Shown here piece by piece: positions 6,142 to 12,967 of a stretch of 12,967 nt of DNA. The stretch lies in assembly GCA_030740295.1 (NCBI GenBank), contig JASLXP010000931.1, positions 1 to 12,967 on the forward strand, read 5' to 3'. The notes beneath the pieces are model-generated. The model was not told where the DNA came from, made no database searches, and worked only from the letters and a program-made list of their open reading frames with translations. Both the position numbers and the translations under genes were made by a program. Source of the stretch: Planctomycetota bacterium (lineage in GTDB: Bacteria; Planctomycetota; PUPC01; JACPCR01). Every line of letters begins with the position of its first letter. The first letter of the stretch is position 1.

Positions 6142-6918
6142 ATGATTCTTGACGAGATTGTTGAAAGCACTCGCCTGGTGGTAGACCGGGCTGAGCAAAT
6201 TAAGCCAGTGTCGCAGTTAGAGGAAGAGATAAAGACCGAAGCAGGACCACGAGGTTTCGCGGCCGCGCTTAAGGTACCTGGACGGGTCCGAATTATCTCG
6301 GAGCTCAAGAAGGCTTCGCCTTCGGGGGGACTGATTCGACCAGACTTCGTGCCGGAGAGCATCGCACAAATGTATGAGACAAATGGTGCCGCGGCAGTTT
6401 CGATTCTGACGGATGAGAAATACTTTCAGGGCCAGCTCTCGTTTATTAAGAGAGTCAAAGATGTTATCGGCTTGCCTGCTCTGCGGAAGGATTTCATGAT
6501 CGATCCTTACCAGTTTTACGAAGCACGCGCGGCCGGGGCCGATTGCATTCTGCTGATCGTTCAAATTCTTTCCGATGATCAGATTCGAGACTTCCTCGAC
6601 CTGACAATAGAACTGGGAATGGATGCACTTGTTGAAACGCATTCTGAAACCGAAATCGAGCGTGCGCTTGCCGCTGGTGCGAAACTGCTGGGCATTAACA
6701 ATCGCGACCTGGACACACTCGAGGTCAGTCTGGATACGACCCGGAAGTTCAGGTCACTGGTGCCGGACGGGCCGACGCTGGTCAGTGAAAGCGGCATCAA
6801 AACAGCAGACGACATGCGCAAACTTCGCGACTGGGGAGTCGATGCTGCGCTGATAGGGGAGTCATTGATGCGGTCCGAGAATCCGGGCGTTCTTCTCAGC
6901 GAACTGGCAAATGCCTGA
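6142..6918 (+). CDS. trpC: Indole-3-glycerol phosphate synthase
   Basis: The enzyme closes the ring of CdRP to indole-3-glycerol phosphate, the fourth step of tryptophan synthesis, in the cytoplasm. The 258-aa TIM barrel matches the usual single-domain length, with no TrpF fusion. Family motifs are all present: IISELKKASPSGG (51-63) with Glu54 and Lys56, ALRKDFMIDPYQ (113-124) with the catalytic Lys116, LVETHSE (163-169) with Glu165, LGINNRDL (183-190) with Asn186, VSESGI (214-219) with Ser217, and IGESLMR (238-244). ATG 6142 is the natural start but has no Shine-Dalgarno; a heptamer repeat occupies that place. No other trp gene lies in the window, so this is a stand-alone trpC. It is followed in the same frame by a DUF1499 gene. 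Confidence 0.95.
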   Translation: MILDEIVESTRLVVDRAEQIKPVSQLEEEIKTEAGPRGFAAALKVPGRVRIISELKKASPSGGLIRPDFVPESIAQMYETNGAAAVSILTDEKYFQGQLSFIKRVKDVIGLPALRKDFMIDPYQFYEARAAGADCILLIVQILSDDQIRDFLDLTIELGMDALVETHSETEIERALAAGAKLLGINNRDLDTLEVSLDTTRKFRSLVPDGPTLVSESGIKTADDMRKLRDWGVDAALIGESLMRSENPGVLLSELANA

Positions 6919-6957
6919 ATCCAAAAGACTGTCTGGAGAAACGTTGTTTCTGTTCTG

Positions 6958-7380
6958 TTGCTCCCTGTTCTTATCGCCGCCGGTGGTCTCTTCCTTGCCT
7001 GGACATCGCAGAATCGAATGAACGAATCTTTTGATGGTTTTCGTCTGTCGCCATGCGGCTCATCTCCGAACTGCGTCTGCTCGCAGGACGATAAGGCCTC
7101 GAAAGTTCTGCCGCTTGAATTTGCCGGTACGAGAAGTGAGGCGGTCGAGGCGATTCAGAGGGCGATGTCGGCCATTCCTCGCTCAAAATTGTTGAAGCAT
7201 GATGACCGCTATCTGCACTATGAATGCAGGACTGGCTTCTTCCGTTTTGTGGATGACGTGGAGTTTCTGATTGAAGATCGAAACGGGATCATCCACGTTC
7301 GTTCTGCTTCTCGTGTTGGATATTCGGATTTCGGAGTTAATCGAAGGCGTGTTGAGAAGATTCGGGCGGCGATGAAATGA
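6958..7380 (+). CDS. DUF1499 family protein with N-terminal membrane segment
   Basis: The function of DUF1499 is unknown. The domain is clear at residues 28-138: SPCGSSPNCVCSQ (31-43), the strand-rich centre FFRFVDDVEFLIED (94-107), and RSASRVGYSDFGVNRRRVEKIR (115-136). The start is doubtful. TTG 6958 gives 140 aa but cuts into a hydrophobic stretch that continues upstream in frame (VVSVLLLPVLIAAGGLFLAW), preceded by basic residues, right back to the trpC stop at 6916-6918. CTG 6955 is the nearest other candidate in that stretch. ATG 7018 would remove the membrane segment. GGAG at 6935-6938 is too far from TTG 6958 for normal use. The protein is likely inner-membrane anchored or exported. Co-transcription with trpC is likely from the 39-base gap. 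The family call is firm, the start is not. Confidence 0.8.
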   Translation: MLPVLIAAGGLFLAWTSQNRMNESFDGFRLSPCGSSPNCVCSQDDKASKVLPLEFAGTRSEAVEAIQRAMSAIPRSKLLKHDDRYLHYECRTGFFRFVDDVEFLIEDRNGIIHVRSASRVGYSDFGVNRRRVEKIRAAMK

Positions 7381-7497
7381 GGTGGATCTTGGAAGTGCTC
7401 GGAACTGCCAAAATGCGACAAACCCTTTCCCTCTTCCCTCTGATTGGTTACACCCCGTGAAGCTATGCCACATCATTTAACTCAATCCCACCCGCTC

Positions 7498-8544
7498 ATG
7501 AATCCTCTAACCGCAATCTTCTTTCTCTTTACAATCCCGGCACACTGCGAAAATAAACGCATCGGCCCGCCGGCCGAACCTTTGAAGAGCAGGTACTGGG
7601 ATCAGCCTTTCAAACCAACCGCCGCGTTTGGCTCCTACAACTCTTTCATCAGAAGGTCGGACGGAAAATTCGAACTGTGGAACAACACACGCGGCGATGG
7701 CCCTGAAGACGGTCTCGTGCGTTTCATCGGAACAAGCCCGACCGATTGGGGTAAGCCGGAGGTTGTTGTGCCTCATAAAATCATCAGCGACGTCTTCGAT
7801 AAGGATGGTAAGCCGTCCGGCAAGCGGCGGTACACTCGGCCGTCCGTTCTGTTTCATGAGAAGGATGGATACATCCTGATCCCTCACGTGTGCGATGGGT
7901 ATCCACCGCGCCAGGGGAGTGTTTATCCAGCGCTGATTACTTCGAAAACCGGGAAGGCCGGCTCGTGGGTGTATCACGGGAAGCTACGCGGCGAGATTGA
8001 AGAGTTCTGGCCTGGAAAGCAATCAAGGTGGGCCGATGGAAAGGGCCTGTTTTACCAGCCTGAGTTCTCGAAGCTGAATACGAAGGAGCCGACGAAGAAT
8101 CGATTTCTCTTCTTTTCGAATCAGTATCGCGGCAAAGGGTGTCTGGCCCTTCTCTATTCTGCGGACGGCAAGGAATGGAAATTCTATCGCTCTGAGGGAA
8201 AGATCGTGAACCTGCTGCCAGACACGCTCCGATCGAAAAGTATGATCTTTCCGCACGTGATGCGGGCCGGGAAGCACGGCTGGTATGCGTGGATTTCTGA
8301 GAAGTGGCCACCGGAGGCGATCTGGCGTATCCACTCGAAAGACGGGCTGGACTGGAAACTCTTCGGCGAGCAGCCGGAAATCGTCAGGCCCGAAGATTCC
8401 ACCATCAAGACTCTATGTGCCTGGTACGACGACAAGGCAGATCTCCTGCACGGCTATGTCGCGATCTGGGAGAAGATCGGCGAGGAGATCAACTACAGAC
8501 TTTACCACTCGACGAGCCGGCAGTTCTCGATTGGGGCTGAGTGA
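7498..8544 (+). CDS. Secreted beta-propeller-like protein, possible glycoside hydrolase
   Basis: The 348-aa product starts with a short hydrophobic export signal (residues 5-16, TAIFFLFTIPA) followed by AHCEN, so cleavage near residue 17 is plausible; the n-region lacks Lys/Arg. The mature part is rich in Trp, Tyr and Gly and has repeated blade-like units: GSYNSFIRRSDGKFELW (45-61), RPSVLFHEKDGYILIPHV (114-131), LLYSADGKEWKFY (218-230) and IHSKDGLDWKLFG (278-290). The S-x-D-G-x-x-W elements resemble Asp-box-type motifs of sialidases and five-bladed GH43/GH32-type propellers. I cannot name catalytic residues, and no family is certain. ATG 7498 is chosen because it places the hydrophobic stretch at the N-terminus; ATG 7465 and TTG 7444 are in-frame alternatives without clear ribosome sites. 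Two amidohydrolase genes follow on the same strand. Confidence 0.65.
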   Translation: MNPLTAIFFLFTIPAHCENKRIGPPAEPLKSRYWDQPFKPTAAFGSYNSFIRRSDGKFELWNNTRGDGPEDGLVRFIGTSPTDWGKPEVVVPHKIISDVFDKDGKPSGKRRYTRPSVLFHEKDGYILIPHVCDGYPPRQGSVYPALITSKTGKAGSWVYHGKLRGEIEEFWPGKQSRWADGKGLFYQPEFSKLNTKEPTKNRFLFFSNQYRGKGCLALLYSADGKEWKFYRSEGKIVNLLPDTLRSKSMIFPHVMRAGKHGWYAWISEKWPPEAIWRIHSKDGLDWKLFGEQPEIVRPEDSTIKTLCAWYDDKADLLHGYVAIWEKIGEEINYRLYHSTSRQFSIGAE

Positions 8545-8570
8545 TGGCTGGCGGGCGAGACGCCCGGCCA
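8545..8570. repeat. GC-rich hairpin TGGC..CGGGCG-AGA-CGCCCG..GCCA
   Basis: A 6-bp perfect stem (8552-8557 with 8561-8566) closes on AGA, and an outer 4-bp stem (8545-8548 with 8567-8570) extends it past a TGG bulge. It begins directly after the stop of the propeller gene. It could end that transcript or be a dispersed intergenic repeat. No T-run follows. Confidence 0.55.
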
Positions 8571-8711
8571 ATCTCCCCCATTCCGGGTTACACACTTTGC
8601 GCCCTGCTGTACAAGGCGTTTCAACAGTTTTGCAGTGCAAGATCGGGATGGAGAGTCAATCCTTTTCACCCTATCTTCGCAGCATTGCCAACTCACCCGT
8701 TCCTGTCGCTC

Positions 8712-9548
8712 ATGTATAGAACCATAAAAGTCGCGGCGATTTCCATGAAACCTGTAAAGTGGGATAAGGCGGCAAACGCAGACCGGATGGAGGATTTCTT
8801 TCGGCGGTCCGCCTGCGAAAAAGTACAGATAGCGCTCGCACCGGAAGGCGTCCTGGAGGGATATGTGACCAACGAGATCATCGCAGAACCATCAATGGCG
8901 GATCGGATGCCCGTGGCCGCGGAAAAATTGGACGGCCCATACATCAAGCGATTCCAGAAACTCGCGAAGCAGCTTAAGACCTGCCTCTGCTTCGGATTCG
9001 CCGAACAGACAAGGGACGGCGTCTACAACTGCGCCATTTTTATCGACTCCAAAGGGAACATCTGCGGCAGACACCACAAGGCGCAATTAGCAGAGGGCTA
9101 TCACCACTCCTGGGATTTCAATCGAATCGGAAAACGGCTCCGAGCATTCGAGACTCCCTTCGGAAAGGCCGGATTCCTCATCTGCAACGAGCGCTGGAAT
9201 CCCCGGATTGCCAGGACCCTTGTGATGGATGGCGCACGGACACTCTACATCCCAAGCTTCGGCTCGAGATCCAAGAGCCAGAATGAAAACGTGCTCGCCC
9301 GTTCCCGTGAGAACGGAGTTCCCATCGTTGAGGCGAACGTAGGCGTCAACATGATCATCAGCAAAGGCGAGGTCGTCGCATACAAATGGGGATGCGACCA
9401 ATTGACCATTGGGGAGATTGACATTCCCGAACTGCCTTCTCCAAGGAATGCGCGCAAGATGGAGCGTGAATACCTGAAGGAACAGGCCGTGAACATGAAA
9501 GAGAATTACAGAAAAACCTTGGCCCGCTTGAAAAAGAACCGCGAATAG
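8712..9548 (+). CDS. Carbon-nitrogen hydrolase (nitrilase superfamily) A
   Basis: A cytoplasmic amidohydrolase of 278 aa that should cleave a non-peptide C-N bond through a Cys nucleophile. The Glu-Lys-Cys triad is visible: Glu45 in IALAPEGVLEGY, Lys123 in GRHHKAQL, and Cys158 in AGFLICNERW. Glu128 (LAEGY) is a likely second structural Glu. The strand pattern around FGFAEQTRDGVYNCAIFIDSKGNI (residues 94-117) is typical of the family. Length is normal (~260-300). The frame is open upstream to GTG 8541, adding 57 residues without family character, so ATG 8712 (MYRTIKVAAISM) is chosen despite no Shine-Dalgarno. It lies 167 bases after the propeller gene. It differs markedly from the second amidohydrolase 198 bases downstream, so recent tandem duplication is unlikely. 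Substrate unknown. Confidence 0.87.
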   Translation: MYRTIKVAAISMKPVKWDKAANADRMEDFFRRSACEKVQIALAPEGVLEGYVTNEIIAEPSMADRMPVAAEKLDGPYIKRFQKLAKQLKTCLCFGFAEQTRDGVYNCAIFIDSKGNICGRHHKAQLAEGYHHSWDFNRIGKRLRAFETPFGKAGFLICNERWNPRIARTLVMDGARTLYIPSFGSRSKSQNENVLARSRENGVPIVEANVGVNMIISKGEVVAYKWGCDQLTIGEIDIPELPSPRNARKMEREYLKEQAVNMKENYRKTLARLKKNRE

Positions 9549-9555
9549 TGAGGCT

Positions 9556-9574
9556 GGAAATGCATCTTGTGGCC
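9556..9574. repeat. Copy 1 of a ~19-bp direct repeat (GGAAATGCATCTTGTGGCC)
   Basis: This element follows the first amidohydrolase stop by a few bases. It recurs at 9624-9641 with one base deleted and one T to C change. Both copies are confined to the same spacer. Confidence 0.7.
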
Positions 9575-9619
9575 GCAGACTTCTGCCAGCTTGTGAGCCA
9601 AGTTAGATTGATAAGAGCT

Positions 9620-9641
9620 CACAGGAATGCATCCTGTGGCC
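9620..9641. repeat. Copy 2 of the direct repeat, forming hairpin CACAGGA-ATGCA-TCCTGTG
   Basis: A perfect 7-bp inverted repeat (9620-9626 with 9632-9638) encloses ATGCA. The right part matches the repeat at 9556-9574, which lacks the left arm. It is a candidate transcription terminator, operator or dispersed palindrome; no T-run follows. Confidence 0.6.
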
Positions 9642-9685
9642 ACGAGCGAAAGCTTCGTCCTTCACATCGTTTTGATCTCTGTCCT

Positions 9686-9708
9686 GGACCAGATTGAGAT
9701 AGGACCAG
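9686..9708. repeat. Direct repeat GGACCAG ... GGACCAG before amidohydrolase B
   Basis: GGACCAG occurs at 9686-9692 and 9702-9708, 16 bases apart. A near copy GAACCAG is at 9730-9736. The set lies 10-60 bases upstream of ATG 9747 and could be an operator, but two 7-mers can also occur by chance. Confidence 0.25.
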
Positions 9709-9746
9709 GGCGAAGATAACAAAACCCCAGAACCAGGATCACCACC

Positions 9747-10679
9747 ATGAAAAACGTTCGAATCGTCAGCATCTCATCCAAAGGCCACGGCAGCCTCGAG
9801 GCCAATCGTGAAATGATGGTCTCGCAGGTCGGGCTGGCCGGCACCTGCAACCCGGACTTCGTAGTTTTTACCGAAGGCGCTCGACAGTTGGGCATCCCGC
9901 GAGACCACGAGGATTCCAAAGGTGAGCCTGTCCCCGGTCCGCTGACTGAAGCCCTTGGCGCCGCAGCAGCAAAAGCCAAAACCCACGTGGTCGTGGGCAT
10001 GTACGAAAGGGACGGCGAAACGAAATTCAATTCCTCCGTGCTCATCGGCCGCGACGGAAACGTCATCGGCGCCTATCACAAAGTGCAGCCGACGATCGGC
10101 GAGATCGAAGACGACAACATCACGCCCGGTGTCGAAGCGCCCACCTGGGAGACCGATTGCGGCCTTGTGGGAATGTGCATCTGTTTCGATCTGAAGTTTC
10201 CCGAAGTCCCGATGATGCTCGCACGAAACAAGGCACGCATTGTTTTCTTTTCCAGTGCGTTCAATGGCGGCGCAAGGCAGGCATCCATAGCAAGAGACCA
10301 CGGTTACTTTCTCGTGATCAGTCAGCCGATGCAGAGCGCCATCGTGGATATGTGCGGCACGAAACTCGGGTGGACCGGCTTTGAAGAGCCCCTGGTTCGA
10401 AAGGATGACCTCCTCCCGTTCGCAGTCGCCGACATCAACGCTGACAGTAAGGCATACCACCTCGATTACAATCAGGAAAAACTGGGAGACGTCCGAAAAA
10501 AGTACGGACTCGGCGTCCGCTTCCACATCCAGCGTTTCGAAGCCACATTCGTAATGGAATCGATGATGGATGACGTCACAGTAGAAGACATCGAACAGGA
10601 ATTCGGACTCGAAGATCTGTGGGATTATTACGACCGGGCGCGCGGTGTTCGGATAGAGAATCTTGACGGACGGTTGTGA
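9747..10679 (+). CDS. Carbon-nitrogen hydrolase (nitrilase superfamily) B with C-terminal extension
   Basis: A cytoplasmic amidohydrolase, 310 aa. The triad is complete: Glu43 in VVFTEGARQLG, Lys112 in AYHKVQPTIGEIE, Cys146 in VGMCICFDLKFPE. Glu119 or Glu121 may be the second structural Glu. The FNSSVLIGRDGNVIGAYHK segment (94-112) is typical of carbamoylputrescine amidase/omega-amidase-like members, but no substrate can be assigned. Residues from about 255 to 310 form an acidic, aromatic tail (DDVTVEDIEQEFGLEDLWDYY) beyond the usual ~270-aa core. AGGA at 9735-9738 gives a well-placed ribosome site for ATG 9747. The 198-base spacer ahead contains a duplicated palindromic repeat, so it may have its own promoter. 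It converges with acnA; the 80-base gap between them holds no obvious terminator. Confidence 0.88.
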   Translation: MKNVRIVSISSKGHGSLEANREMMVSQVGLAGTCNPDFVVFTEGARQLGIPRDHEDSKGEPVPGPLTEALGAAAAKAKTHVVVGMYERDGETKFNSSVLIGRDGNVIGAYHKVQPTIGEIEDDNITPGVEAPTWETDCGLVGMCICFDLKFPEVPMMLARNKARIVFFSSAFNGGARQASIARDHGYFLVISQPMQSAIVDMCGTKLGWTGFEEPLVRKDDLLPFAVADINADSKAYHLDYNQEKLGDVRKKYGLGVRFHIQRFEATFVMESMMDDVTVEDIEQEFGLEDLWDYYDRARGVRIENLDGRL

Positions 10680-10759
10680 TGTCGACCGCCATTTCGCATG
10701 GCATCCCGTCGCGCATGGAAGAGTGTCACACGAATGGAGGCAGACGAATGAAGCAATCT

Positions 10760-12967
<2,208 letters not shown>

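Noticed and set aside
8541..8711. Longer start for amidohydrolase A from GTG 8541
   Set aside because: It would translate a GC hairpin and 57 residues with no nitrilase character; MYRTIKVAAIS at 8712 is a typical first strand of the fold.
9774..10526. Minus-strand open frame of 250 codons opposite amidohydrolase B
   Set aside because: It is antisense to a gene with a complete catalytic triad; its His/Val/Asp-rich composition is that of a complementary-strand artefact.
10680..10759. Bidirectional terminator between amidohydrolase B and acnA
   Set aside because: The 80-base convergent gap holds no convincing stem-loop or T-run on either strand.

Overview
The window is a stretch of ordinary bacterial chromosome with long intergenic gaps. 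There are no tRNA or rRNA genes, CRISPR arrays, insertion sequences or phage genes that I can see. Nothing fixes the taxon. A PilT/PilU ATPase next to a GspC-like protein, a type III pantothenate kinase, several genes without a Shine-Dalgarno, a secreted propeller protein, and intergenic DNA full of short hairpins and heptamer arrays together suggest a Gram-negative of the Planctomycetes-Verrucomicrobia type. That assignment is an inference of low to moderate confidence.

Layout. (1) 1-1406, minus: the N-terminal 468 codons of a HEAT-repeat protein that runs off the left edge. (2) 1662-2744, plus: an aldo/keto reductase with a complete D-Y-K-H tetrad, divergent from the HEAT gene. (3) 5692 down to 2872, minus: a compact three-gene unit, pilT/pilU-type ATPase > gspC-like pseudopilus/secretion protein > coaX. 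Its joints are a 1-base overlap and a 2-base gap, so it is very probably one operon. (4) 5693-6141: a 449-base gene-free divergent region with three heptamer arrays, a 15-bp tandem repeat that also reads as a tiny Phe-rich ORF, and a hairpin. (5) 6142-7380, plus: an isolated trpC followed by a DUF1499 protein in the same frame. (6) 7498-10679, plus: a secreted beta-propeller-like protein and two different nitrilase-superfamily amidohydrolases, separated by hairpin-bearing spacers. (7) 12967 down to 10760, minus: the C-terminal 735 codons of aconitase A, running off the right edge and convergent with the second amidohydrolase.

How the genes fit together. The clearest functional unit is pilT/gspC-like/coaX, which joins envelope machinery to coenzyme A synthesis. 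trpC (tryptophan synthesis) and acnA (TCA cycle) are housekeeping genes outside their classical operons. The propeller protein and the two amidohydrolases may be a small catabolic cluster, but their spacers are long and no shared substrate can be read from the sequence.

I found no clear undescribed multi-gene system. The points most worth a second look are the Asp-to-Asn change at the first phosphate-binding motif of CoaX, the coupling of coaX to secretion/pilus genes, the repeat-dense trpC upstream region with its leader-like ORF, and the odd start of the DUF1499 gene.
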